Assembly (NCBI GenBank): GCA_004294005.1
Contig: RDZP01000005.1
Coordinates: 1-54,797 of the forward strand
Reading direction: 5' to 3'
DNA from: Cytophagia bacterium
GTDB taxonomy: Bacteria; Bacteroidota; Bacteroidia; Cytophagales; Microscillaceae
DNA: 54,797 nucleotides
Shown here: piece after piece, positions 45,769 to 54,674 of the stretch
Layout of the letters: each line of letters opens with the position of its first letter
Numbering within the stretch: the first letter of the stretch is position 1
Notes under the pieces: model-generated
Told to the model about the DNA's origin: nothing
The model's database searches: none
What the model saw: the letters and a program-made list of their open reading frames with translations, nothing else
Translations under genes and position numbers: made by a program

Positions 45769-47685
45769 ATGAAGACGCAAAAAAGGCTTGTTTTAAGTTT
45801 AGTTTTTGTAGGTAGTGCTTTCTTAGCTACTAGTTGCAAAAATCCATTAGCCGAAATGGTAAAGTTGGCAAAAGATCAAGAAATTACAGTTGACCCCAAT
45901 CCGCTCGAATTACATGGTAACAAAGTAGATTTTAAAGTATCTGCAAAATTACCTGTAAAAATGATGAAAAAAGGTACAAAATATACTTTAGAATTTGTTT
46001 ACGAACCAGGTGATATCGAAAACAAACAAGATATGCAACCTTATTCAAGTGATGCACAAAAAGCAGGTGCTATTTCTTTTGATGGTGATAAATATTTTAA
46101 CCAAAAAGAAGATCCAAAAACATCTGCCAATGGAAGTTTCGCTTACCAAGACAAATTTGAAGTAGGTGGTTTGTTTTTAAAAGGAATTGCAAGCAAAGGC
46201 GAAGGTGATAAAGCAAAAACAAAAGAATTTGGACCTGTAAGATTAAAAGTAAAAGATGGACGTTTTGTAAAAGGTGTTGTAACTACTTGTAGATTGGTAA
46301 AAAGCCCTGTTGATGGTTTGAACCCTACACAAGGAGAATCTCCTTTTGCTTATAGCGACCATAACTATTCTGCTCCAGCTGACGAAATGCAAGAAATTGG
46401 TGTTAATTTCGAAAAAGGTAGCGTGAACATCACACCTAATACAGGTAATAATAAAATGACAATGGAGCTTATTGCTACTTTGTTCAAAGATACTAAAATG
46501 CCTGCATTTAACGCAACAGGTACTTCTTCTCACTCACCTGAAGGTACTGAAACAGTGAACGCTGGTTTAGCAGAAGGACGTGCAAAAGCATTGCAAATGG
46601 CTTTTGGTGAAATGCTCAAAAAATTCAAATACACAAAAGATGAAGTTGCAGGATATAAATTTGACTTCTCTAAAAAAGTAATGGGTGAAACTTTACCAGA
46701 ATTTGGTGGTTTAGTAGATGGGAGTGGACTTTCTGCAGAACAAAAAGCAGAAGCAAAATCTATTATGAATGGTGATGGTGATTTCGTTGAAAAAGAACGT
46801 AAATTGCAATCAAAACCTTATTATAACGAATTGATGAACACTGTTTATCCTCAAATGCGTTACGCAAAAGTGGCTATCAAAAAACCGGGTGCAGCAAAAT
46901 CAGCAGCAGAAATGTCAGCTTTGACTAAAATGATTGCAGAAGGAAAAAAATCTGGTACTGATTTAACTGAGGCTGAATATTTATTCGCAGCAGCAAATAC
47001 ACCTGATTTAGATGAAAAAGTTATGATTTTGACATTGGCTCAAAAATCTTATGATACTTGGAAAGTGAATAATAATTTAGGTGCAGCTTTATTAGATGTT
47101 GTTTTATTTAAAAATGACAAATCAAAAGTATCTCCTGCAATTGCTGCTTTAGAAAGTTCAATGAGCAAAAGAGAAACAGGACAAGCTGCTTATAACTTGG
47201 CAATGGCTCACTCAATGAATGGTAATAAAGATAAAATGGAAGAGTATTTACAAAAAGCGTCTAACTTAGGAAATGATGGAAATGCTTATGTAGGTAAACT
47301 TATCAATGGTGCAAAAGGTTATTTAGCAATCAAAGCGGCAGGTGCTCGCGATGATGGTAAATACAAAGAAGCAGAAGATGTATTAGGAAGTTCAGCGAAC
47401 ACAAATCCTAATTTGTTTAATCAAGGTTTAGCACAATTATTACAAGGTGTAAATTATGATGCTGCAATTGCAAGTTTTACATCTGCAGAACAAAAAAATG
47501 CGAAAGATGCTATCACTAAATACGCTTTGGCAATCGCTTATGCTCGTAAAGGAAACGAATCTATGATGTCTCAAAAATTAAAAGAGGCTTGTGGATTAGA
47601 ATCTAATTTGAAAGCAAAAGCTATCAAAGATGTTGAATTTGACAAATACAAAGGTGGCAATTCTTTCAAAGATGCTATTCGTTAA
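45769..47685 (+). CDS. Large TPR-like lipoprotein
   Basis: This 638-aa protein has a lipoprotein signal peptide ending in ATSCKNPLAEM (Cys at about 23). After that come beta-rich segments (about 40-160), then regions of helical repeats (about 340-630) resembling TPRs, for example AAYNLAMAHSMNGNKDKMEEYL. Gly- and Ala-rich stretches are frequent. It is typical of a Bacteroidota outer-membrane lipoprotein of unknown function. The better codon usage and strong terminator suggest good expression. The start at 45769 was chosen over a TTG 16 codons upstream. Confidence 0.78.
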   Translation: MKTQKRLVLSLVFVGSAFLATSCKNPLAEMVKLAKDQEITVDPNPLELHGNKVDFKVSAKLPVKMMKKGTKYTLEFVYEPGDIENKQDMQPYSSDAQKAGAISFDGDKYFNQKEDPKTSANGSFAYQDKFEVGGLFLKGIASKGEGDKAKTKEFGPVRLKVKDGRFVKGVVTTCRLVKSPVDGLNPTQGESPFAYSDHNYSAPADEMQEIGVNFEKGSVNITPNTGNNKMTMELIATLFKDTKMPAFNATGTSSHSPEGTETVNAGLAEGRAKALQMAFGEMLKKFKYTKDEVAGYKFDFSKKVMGETLPEFGGLVDGSGLSAEQKAEAKSIMNGDGDFVEKERKLQSKPYYNELMNTVYPQMRYAKVAIKKPGAAKSAAEMSALTKMIAEGKKSGTDLTEAEYLFAAANTPDLDEKVMILTLAQKSYDTWKVNNNLGAALLDVVLFKNDKSKVSPAIAALESSMSKRETGQAAYNLAMAHSMNGNKDKMEEYLQKASNLGNDGNAYVGKLINGAKGYLAIKAAGARDDGKYKEAEDVLGSSANTNPNLFNQGLAQLLQGVNYDAAIASFTSAEQKNAKDAITKYALAIAYARKGNESMMSQKLKEACGLESNLKAKAIKDVEFDKYKGGNSFKDAIR

Positions 47686-47727
47686 TTGTCATTCACTCAA
47701 TAATTTTTGATTGATAAATATAAATAT

Positions 47728-47761
47728 AAAAAAGACTCTTTTTTTTAAAAGAGTCTTTTTT
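47728..47761 (+). terminator. Terminator after the TPR-like lipoprotein
   Basis: A perfect stem (AAAAAAGACTCTTTT at 47728-47742, complement at 47747-47760) with a 4-nt loop ends in T6. Confidence 0.88.
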
Positions 47762-47841
47762 ATTTGATAAAAGTCCAAAAAAGTCAAAATCAAAATTCGT
47801 GTAAATATCTACACTTACATTATTATTTTTTACACAAAACT

Positions 47842-48441
47842 ATGAATTTTTTTACACATTTTATTACTGAATCTATTGTCTTTGGAATCTTGCCCATTGA
47901 TGAATATAATTTTGAATTGCCACAAAAAGATATTTTATTATTGGAAAATATCAAACATTTAGAGAAAAAAAAAGAGTTTGTTAGTAGTCGTTTTTTAGCA
48001 AAAAAAATGCTCGAAAAACAAGGATTTATCTATGAAGGGTTAGAAAAAAATGCCCAAAATGCACCTTTTATCAACCAAACAAACATTCATATTTCACTTT
48101 CACATAGCGATAAATTGACCACTTTTGTTATCAATTCAGAAAATAAGATTGGTATTGATATTGAAGCACCAAGAACTTCGTTATTATCATTACAATATAA
48201 ATTTTTGAGTGAAAAAGAAAGAAATTTTACAGACAATAATCTCATTTTATTGACTTATTTTTGGTGTGCAAAAGAAGCATTGTATAAATTATACCAACAA
48301 AAAAAACTTTCTTTTGCTAAAGATATGTATATTGATTGGGAAAATAAAAAAGCAATTTTATTTCCTGATGATAATAAAAAACAAATTTTTAATTTGTATC
48401 ATTTAGAATATGAAGGTTTTTATTTAGTTTGTATTTATTGA
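47842..48441 (+). CDS. 4'-phosphopantetheinyl transferase
   Basis: This 199-aa enzyme moves phosphopantetheine from CoA to carrier proteins. The motifs are present: IGIDIEAPR (D106, E108) and FLSEKERNF with WCAKEALYKLY (E145, K149). Length fits the Sfp-like type. It may activate an acyl-carrier or peptide-carrier protein. The start at 47842 is chosen over a further upstream start, whose segment is not conserved. It converges with folK and overlaps it by 7 bp. Confidence 0.87.
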   Translation: MNFFTHFITESIVFGILPIDEYNFELPQKDILLLENIKHLEKKKEFVSSRFLAKKMLEKQGFIYEGLEKNAQNAPFINQTNIHISLSHSDKLTTFVINSENKIGIDIEAPRTSLLSLQYKFLSEKERNFTDNNLILLTYFWCAKEALYKLYQQKKLSFAKDMYIDWENKKAILFPDDNKKQIFNLYHLEYEGFYLVCIY

Positions 48442-48893
48442 TTTTTTAATTCAGCCAAAAGATTTGCAATCGTTTTATTTTCTCGGCTATGTATAAAATC
48501 AGGAGCAATTTCTGCCCAAGGAATCAAAGTAAAATCGCGCGTATGAGCAAGTAGGTGTGGAAGCGTAAGTATTTCAGTATCAATTATTTGATTATCAAAA
48601 GCCAAAATATCAATATCAATGATTCTTTCACCCCATTTTCTTAGTTTGATTCGTCCCATTTCTTGTTCTATTTTTTGGGTAAAATCTAATAATTCAAAAG
48701 CAGAAAAATTAGTCGTAATATCGATAACCTGATTCAAAAAATCAGGCTGGTCTAATACACCCCAAGGTTTTGTAGCATATTCTTTTGATTGTTGGGTAAT
48801 AAAAGTATGCTCGTTTTGAATTAAAAAACGAGCAGTTTTTAGATTTTCAGTTAAATTCCCAATATTTGTACCAAGTAATAAATAAATAGACAT
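48435..48893 (-). CDS. folK: Hydroxymethyldihydropteridine pyrophosphokinase
   Basis: FolK transfers pyrophosphate to 6-hydroxymethyl-7,8-dihydropterin in folate synthesis. The 152-aa protein has the family opening YLLLGTNIGN, the stretch ATKPWGVLDQPDFLNQV, and GRIKLRKWGERIIDIDILAF with the metal-binding Asp pair. Length is normal. It converges with the phosphopantetheinyl transferase gene and follows clpB's 3' end by 32 bp. Confidence 0.95.
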   Translation of the reverse strand: MSIYLLLGTNIGNLTENLKTARFLIQNEHTFITQQSKEYATKPWGVLDQPDFLNQVIDITTNFSAFELLDFTQKIEQEMGRIKLRKWGERIIDIDILAFDNQIIDTEILTLPHLLAHTRDFTLIPWAEIAPDFIHSRENKTIANLLAELKNQ

Positions 48894-48925
48894 ATCCTAT
48901 TTGATTTAAAAACAATGAATGATAT

Positions 48926-51523
48926 TTACTTATTCTCAAAATAAATTCTATCAAACTCATCAGTTTTGATTTCTATTGTTGCATCTTTTTGTACTTTTCC
49001 TGCTAATATTTGCTTTGAAAGCTCATTAAGAATATATTTTTGCAAAGTTCTTTTCAAAGGTCTGGCACCAAATTCGGTGTCAAAACCAATTTCTGCTAAT
49101 ACTTTTAATACTTTTTTATCAGCAACCAAAGTGATGCTTGTATCTTTTAATCTTTCTTGAATTTGAGTAAATTGAATTGCCACAATTTTTTGCATATCTT
49201 TTTTACTCAAAGGTTTGAACATCACTATTTCATCAATTCGGTTCAAAAACTCAAGTTTTACCTTTTTTCTGAGTAATTCAAATACATCTTCTTTTGTATT
49301 TTCGATGACATCAAACTCATTTTCAGGCGTAATTTCTCTAAAATTATTCTGAATAATATGACTACCCATATTAGAAGTCATAATAATAATTGTATTTTTA
49401 AAATTGGCTGTTCTGCCTTTGTTATCAGTCAAACGTCCTTCATCGAGCATTTGCAACAAAATATTAAAAGTATCAGGATGTGCTTTTTCTATTTCATCTA
49501 ATAAAATAATAGAATAAGGTTTTCTTCTTACTGCTTCCGTGAGTTGTCCACCTTCATCATAGCCTATATAACCTGGAGGCGCACCTATCAATCGGCTTAC
49601 ATTGTGAGATTCTTGATATTCAGACATATCAATTCGAATCATTGCTGATTCATCATTGAATAATATTTCTGCTAATGCTTTTGCTAATTCAGTTTTTCCA
49701 ACGCCTGTTCCTCCTAAAAACATAAATGAACCAATTGGTTTTTTAGGGTCTTGTAAACCTGCACGACTTCTTCTGACTGCATCAGCCACTGCTCTTATTG
49801 CATTTTCTTGTCCTGCTACTCTTTTGCTTAGTTCCTTTTCGAGATATAATAATTTTTCCTTTTCACCTTGCACCAATTTAGTTATCGGGATACCTGTCCA
49901 TTTTGCTACAATTTCTGCTACTTCCTCAGATGTAACTTCTTCTTTGAGCATATTTACATTCGTATTTCTAAGATTTTCGATTTCTTTTTTTGCAATTTCT
50001 AAATTTTTTTGGGCTTCTTGTGTTTTTCCATATCGAAGTTCGGCTACTTTTCCATAGTCGCCTTCTCTTTCTGCTCTTTCGGCTTCTATTTTGTATTTAT
50101 CAATATTTTCCTTTTCTTTCTGAATTTTATTGATAATATCTTTTTCAACTTGCCATTTACTTTTTATAACTTGTCTTTTTTCAGATAAATTAGCAATATC
50201 AATAGAAAGTTGTTTTTCTTTTTCAGTATCATTTTCACGTTTTATTGCTTCTCTTTCTATTTCTAATTGCATTATTTTTCGGTTCAATTCATCTAACTCT
50301 TCAGGCATCGAATCAATTTCAATACGTAATTTAGCGGCGGCTTCGTCCATCAAATCAATGGCTTTATCAGGTAAAAAACGCTCACTAATGTATCGATTTG
50401 AGAGTTCGACAGCCGCAATAATTGCTTCATCTTTGATTCTAACCCCATGATGCAATTCATATTTTTCTTTCAAACCTCTCAAAATAGAAATAGCATCTTG
50501 CACATCAGGTTCTTCAACCAAAATACTTTGAAAACGTCTTTCTAATGCTTTGTCTTTTTCAATGTATTTTTGATATTCTTTCAAAGTTGTTGCTCCAATA
50601 GCATGTAACTCTCCTCTTGCTAAGGCTGGTTTTAATAGATTTGCTGCGTCCATTGCACCTTCTCCGCCTGCACCCGCACCTATGAGTGTATGTATTTCGT
50701 CGATGAATAAAATAATTTCCCCTTCACTATCAGTAACTTCTTTGATAACTGATTTTAATCGCTCTTCAAATTCTCCTTTGTATTTTGCACCTGCGACCAA
50801 AAGCCCCATATCCAAAGATACTAAAATTTTTGATTTTAAATTTTCAGGAACATCTCCATCAATAATTCTTTGTGCTAATCCTTCGGCAATGGCAGTTTTT
50901 CCTACCCCCGGCTCTCCCAATAAAATAGGGTTATTTTTGGTTCTTCTTGATAAAATTTGTAAAAGCCTTCTAATTTCTTCATCACGTCCAATAACGGGGT
51001 CTAATTTTCCATTTTTGGCTAATTCATTCAAATTTTTTGAATATTTTTCTAATGATTTGTATTGTGTTTCTGTGGTTTGACTATCTACTTTTCTGCCCGC
51101 TCTAATTTCTAAAAGTGCTTTTTTGAGATATTCTTCTGTGAAGCCTACATCTTTTAAAAGATTAGTTATTTTATCTCGCCCTGCCAAAAGTCCTAATAAA
51201 ATATGTTCTATTGCTATGAAATCATCTTTCCAATCTTTTGCGTATTTTTCAGCCTTTTGTAGTGCAAATATCAAATCATTGGCAATATAGGGGTCACCAT
51301 AATTAGTAGGAAAACTTTTGATGATTTCTTCTAACTTATTGGATAATAAATTTTGTGAAATATTTAATTTTTTAAAAAGAAAATTCATTAAAGTATCCTC
51401 TTCTTCTATAATTGCTTTGAGTAAATGGGCTGATTCAACGATTTGATGATTTTTTCCAATTGCAATTTGAGAAGCTCGCTGCACAACCTCTTGTCCTTTG
51501 AGTGTATAGTTTTGAAAATTCAT
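48926..51523 (-). CDS. clpB: ATP-dependent chaperone ClpB
   Basis: ClpB is a hexameric disaggregase working with DnaK. The 865-aa protein has the N-terminal repeat domain (about 1-150), first AAA module with Walker A GEPGVGKT (about 205-212), a coiled middle domain (about 400-530), and second AAA module with Walker A GGTGVGKT and GYDEGGQLTE. Length is normal. The start at 51523 (MNFQNYTLKGQEVVQ) is the family start. It lies downstream of the ATPase/cyclase operon but is not part of it by spacing. Confidence 0.97.
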   Translation of the reverse strand: MNFQNYTLKGQEVVQRASQIAIGKNHQIVESAHLLKAIIEEEDTLMNFLFKKLNISQNLLSNKLEEIIKSFPTNYGDPYIANDLIFALQKAEKYAKDWKDDFIAIEHILLGLLAGRDKITNLLKDVGFTEEYLKKALLEIRAGRKVDSQTTETQYKSLEKYSKNLNELAKNGKLDPVIGRDEEIRRLLQILSRRTKNNPILLGEPGVGKTAIAEGLAQRIIDGDVPENLKSKILVSLDMGLLVAGAKYKGEFEERLKSVIKEVTDSEGEIILFIDEIHTLIGAGAGGEGAMDAANLLKPALARGELHAIGATTLKEYQKYIEKDKALERRFQSILVEEPDVQDAISILRGLKEKYELHHGVRIKDEAIIAAVELSNRYISERFLPDKAIDLMDEAAAKLRIEIDSMPEELDELNRKIMQLEIEREAIKRENDTEKEKQLSIDIANLSEKRQVIKSKWQVEKDIINKIQKEKENIDKYKIEAERAEREGDYGKVAELRYGKTQEAQKNLEIAKKEIENLRNTNVNMLKEEVTSEEVAEIVAKWTGIPITKLVQGEKEKLLYLEKELSKRVAGQENAIRAVADAVRRSRAGLQDPKKPIGSFMFLGGTGVGKTELAKALAEILFNDESAMIRIDMSEYQESHNVSRLIGAPPGYIGYDEGGQLTEAVRRKPYSIILLDEIEKAHPDTFNILLQMLDEGRLTDNKGRTANFKNTIIIMTSNMGSHIIQNNFREITPENEFDVIENTKEDVFELLRKKVKLEFLNRIDEIVMFKPLSKKDMQKIVAIQFTQIQERLKDTSITLVADKKVLKVLAEIGFDTEFGARPLKRTLQKYILNELSKQILAGKVQKDATIEIKTDEFDRIYFENK

Positions 51524-51698
51524 ATTGTTTGTATTTGTAATAATTTCTATCATAGAAAATTACAAATTTTTTTCCAATTTCATAAAATATGACAAATTGG
51601 CAATTTTTTTCTTTGATTGAAGGTTGGCATAAAACAAATTCATTTCCATAAAAATTGTCAAAGAATCAAAAAATCATATAATATTCAATAGATTTTTT

Positions 51699-52904
51699 TT
51701 ATCTTCTTTTGAATTTGATGTATTCCACGAAATAGTTATGTTTTATTTGTTGAGTATAGTATATATTTTGAGCAATAGTTTCATTGTCTTCTTTTTCATC
51801 TGATATTATCGATTGTTGTTCTTGTTTGAATGAAGGTTTATTTTGCAAAGCCTCATACATTTTTTTACTGATATAAATATAATTTTCATTTTTTGATTTT
51901 CCTATCAATCTGAAAAGATAATTAACCTCTGGGTGAATAAGTTGTTTAAAAGGAGTTTCTTCATACTCTTTAAAATTTATCCAATAAGCTTCTCCCGTAT
52001 GTAAAGCAAAAGTATATTTATCAAACTGACTTTGTTTAGATATTCTTTTTGTAAAATTAAATAATATTTCTGCGTGGTTATTACATTTTAAACTTATTGC
52101 TAAACAATCTCCTACATACAAAACTGCAACATCTTGAGGTGTAATTCCTTTGATTTTACCCATTTCATATCTAAATTGTTTAAGCATATCCTCGAAATAA
52201 TCAAGCATATCTATTTCATCATTATTTTCTGTATTGCTAAAACCAATAATATCGAAAGCAAGAAAAGAACATTGAGTTGTTGTTTTTGGACGGATAATTT
52301 CAGGGATAATCATATAATTTATGTTTAAAATTTTTTTTAATAATTGCATACCTAATTCATGCTTATCATTATTTTTTAAAAGATATGCTATAGCTTCTTC
52401 AGTATGTTCAGATTGAATTTGTGCTTTCTCAAATAATACAATGGCACATTTGGCACAATACAAATAATTTTTATCTTCACTACTTTTTTGTAATGTAGAA
52501 TATAGTTTTACATAACTCCATTCTTTCATTTCTGGATATATCCAAGATTCAAGATATGGAATGTGTATTGTTTTGTCTTTCAAATAACTGAAAAATATAT
52601 TTATAAAATCGATATTTATTTGATTTAAACTTTTTGACACCTCAAAATAGCCCATAATATTTTTTACTATTTTTATGTATTCAGTTATATATTTTTTTTC
52701 ATTTGATGTTAATTTATTTGTTTTGTTGTTTGTTTTGTTGTTTGTTTTGTCATTTATTTTTTCCCGTAATTTAGATAACAAAAACTCCAACGTATCGAGA
52801 ACAGATTTCTCATCATTTGGATTTAATTTTTCATACCAAAGCTCTACACTTTCTATATTAAATAATTCTCCATTTATTTTGATTTTATTAAAATTACTCT
52901 GCAT
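51699..52904 (-). CDS. Class III nucleotide-cyclase-like protein, ATPase partner
   Basis: This 401-aa protein has an N-terminal helical part (about 1-205), interrupted by a short Asn/Lys/Thr repeat (about 51-64). A C-terminal domain (about 210-355) reads like a class III nucleotidyl cyclase. FLAFDIIGFSN gives D218 and LYVGDCL gives D266 (both metal sites). Then come ALHTGEAYW, and N328 and R332 in VNYLFRL (transition-state pair). The Lys that usually precedes the second metal motif and selects purines is absent (LYVGD). The last 45 residues are charged. It overlaps the upstream ATPase gene by 11 bp. It may make a cyclic nucleotide, but the base is unknown and no effector is adjacent. Confidence 0.75.
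   Translation of the reverse strand: MQSNFNKIKINGELFNIESVELWYEKLNPNDEKSVLDTLEFLLSKLREKINDKTNNKTNNKTNKLTSNEKKYITEYIKIVKNIMGYFEVSKSLNQINIDFINIFFSYLKDKTIHIPYLESWIYPEMKEWSYVKLYSTLQKSSEDKNYLYCAKCAIVLFEKAQIQSEHTEEAIAYLLKNNDKHELGMQLLKKILNINYMIIPEIIRPKTTTQCSFLAFDIIGFSNTENNDEIDMLDYFEDMLKQFRYEMGKIKGITPQDVAVLYVGDCLAISLKCNNHAEILFNFTKRISKQSQFDKYTFALHTGEAYWINFKEYEETPFKQLIHPEVNYLFRLIGKSKNENYIYISKKMYEALQNKPSFKQEQQSIISDEKEDNETIAQNIYYTQQIKHNYFVEYIKFKRR
52716..52751. repeat. Three 12-bp tandem repeats inside the cyclase-like gene
   Basis: The unit TTTGTTTTGTTG repeats three times (the last one varied), encoding repeated Asn-Lys-Thr-Asn on the minus strand. The 12-bp unit keeps the frame, so copy number can change without breaking the protein. 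Confidence 0.75.
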
Positions 52905-54441
52905 TTTCTACCTCCTTTTCTTCAGGACTAAAAAGACTTTTTATTCTTTTATCTCTAGTTTGATTACTATCCACTTCATCAAAAATTTCTAACATAATGT
53001 CATCAATACTATCGTTAATAAAATCTTTATCATAATAAGTATCTACGACTATTTTTGTATTTTTGTATTGTTTCAAAGCAAAAACTTGTCCTTTTTCACG
53101 TCCCGAAACGATAAAAGGGCTGTGTGTGCTGACAATAAACTGCACATTGGGGAATATTTCTTCTAACAAATATAAAATCTTTTTTTGCCATTTGATATGC
53201 AAATTGGCTTCTATTTCATCTATGATTACAATTCCTATTTGGTTTACGATTTCATTTTCAGGTATATCTTCTTTGCTATGCAAGGCTTTGAGAAAGCGAT
53301 AAACAAAACCAAATAAAATCAAAACCGAGTGCGTCCCCAATGAGGCTTTATGTAACGGGATTAAATAATTTTCAGGAGTCGCTTCAGTATGCACAAAAAC
53401 TTTATAATGACTATTATCTTCTATATCTCTTTCTATTTTTTGAAAAGAAAAACCTCGCTCACCTGTCAATGTTTTGAAAACTTTTTTATAAATCTCAAAA
53501 ATAGGTGAGCCAAAAGAACTTTCATTTTCATAATAATCACCTATCAAAGCAGAAATATGACCTCTTGCCAAATCAGTCAATAAATCACCATTGATAAATT
53601 TATCCATTGTATCATGTAACATGCTTCCGCTTGCAGAACCCAATGTATAATATTCATCATTGCCTAAATATCGAATGCTGGGAATACACAAAATAGGCGT
53701 ATATACACGAGGGCGAACATCTATCGTATGCACGTGATGTGTAGATACATTTTTGCCCGCTTCCATATAAGTGATATTAATTTTACCTTTTTCTCCTAAT
53801 AATTCATTTCTTTGTTGAAGTTCCCAACTCGTTTTCGGTTCTTTATTGAGTTTAGAGGCGATTATTTTTAATAAGAAAGTTTTTCCATAACCGTTTTCAC
53901 CTGCCAAAACGTTCATTTTTTGATGAAGTTCAAATTCTAAAGATTTTCTATCGTCAAAAATAGAATCGTCAGAGGTATCTAATTCTCCAAAAAAATCGTG
54001 TTGATAAATCTCTACTTTTTTTAGTATAGTATTTGTATCTCTTTGTGCTTCAGGTGTAAATTTATTAGAATTTACTTGATTTAACTCAAACTCAACTTGC
54101 TCAAAATCAAAGTGATTTCCTTCTTTATCTAAAATAGTATGATTTTCAAAATCAATACTTTTCACGATAATTTCTTTGATTGTATCTGTATTTTTATCTT
54201 TGATAGGAATAGTAGCGGGTATTCGATTGCCATTTGAATAAATTAATTTATCAAATTTCATCATCGAGTATTCTGTTAGTTCGATAGGTTGTTTGTTAAA
54301 AAAAGTAACGATATAAGTAGATTGATGGCTTCCATCAACAATAGAAACGAAATTAATAACAGATGAAATTTGAGCCACATACCAAAAATCATTGTATTTT
54401 GCAATCACAAATTCTCCTTCAATATATTTAGTATTTTCCAT
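52894..54441 (-). CDS. ABC/AAA15-21-type ATPase (OLD-like)
   Basis: This 515-aa protein has an N-terminal beta-rich domain (about 8-130) that opens with EGEFVIAKYNDFWYVAQISS, reminiscent of a Tudor or SH3-like barrel. The ATPase domain follows, with Walker A GENGYGKT (181-188), an ABC-signature-like SLGTHS (367-372), Walker B IVIIDE (404-409) and the H-loop STHSPF (438-443). No TOPRIM or nuclease domain is seen. Related ATPases occur in many phage-defence systems. The start at 54441 (MENTKYIEG) is chosen over a frame 10 codons longer. A strong promoter lies just upstream, and the cyclase-like gene overlaps its end by 11 bp. Confidence 0.85.
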   Translation of the reverse strand: MENTKYIEGEFVIAKYNDFWYVAQISSVINFVSIVDGSHQSTYIVTFFNKQPIELTEYSMMKFDKLIYSNGNRIPATIPIKDKNTDTIKEIIVKSIDFENHTILDKEGNHFDFEQVEFELNQVNSNKFTPEAQRDTNTILKKVEIYQHDFFGELDTSDDSIFDDRKSLEFELHQKMNVLAGENGYGKTFLLKIIASKLNKEPKTSWELQQRNELLGEKGKINITYMEAGKNVSTHHVHTIDVRPRVYTPILCIPSIRYLGNDEYYTLGSASGSMLHDTMDKFINGDLLTDLARGHISALIGDYYENESSFGSPIFEIYKKVFKTLTGERGFSFQKIERDIEDNSHYKVFVHTEATPENYLIPLHKASLGTHSVLILFGFVYRFLKALHSKEDIPENEIVNQIGIVIIDEIEANLHIKWQKKILYLLEEIFPNVQFIVSTHSPFIVSGREKGQVFALKQYKNTKIVVDTYYDKDFINDSIDDIMLEIFDEVDSNQTRDKRIKSLFSPEEKEVENAE

Positions 54442-54457
54442 TGTATTTCTTTTTTTA

Positions 54458-54489
54458 CAAAAATAATACAAAAAAATAAAAAATACAAA
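54458..54489 (-). promoter_or_regulatory. Promoter for the ATPase/cyclase operon
   Basis: On the minus strand TTTG (54489-54486) is followed by 20 nt and TATTTTTG (54465-54458), a full match to the Bacteroidota -33/-7 pattern, 16 nt from the ATPase start. Confidence 0.75.
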
Positions 54490-54674
54490 TATTTTTGTAC
54501 TTTTTTATCAATAGATTTGATAAAACTATAAAAATAAATAAGCAATGATAATTAAATAATTCACTCTTTTTATTTATTGATGATGAGTAGGTAAAAAAAT
54601 AAAATTAGCATTCAAAAATCAGTTTTATCAGTGTTCCAAAACCATAGAAAGTTTTATCATTCTTATCAATCTTA

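Noticed and set aside
51699-54441. Naming the ATPase/cyclase pair Pycsar, Septu or Thoeris
   Set aside because: No Pycsar-type membrane or TIR effector, no HNH partner, and no TIR/SIR2 domain is visible; only the cyclase-like fold and ATPase group are shared.
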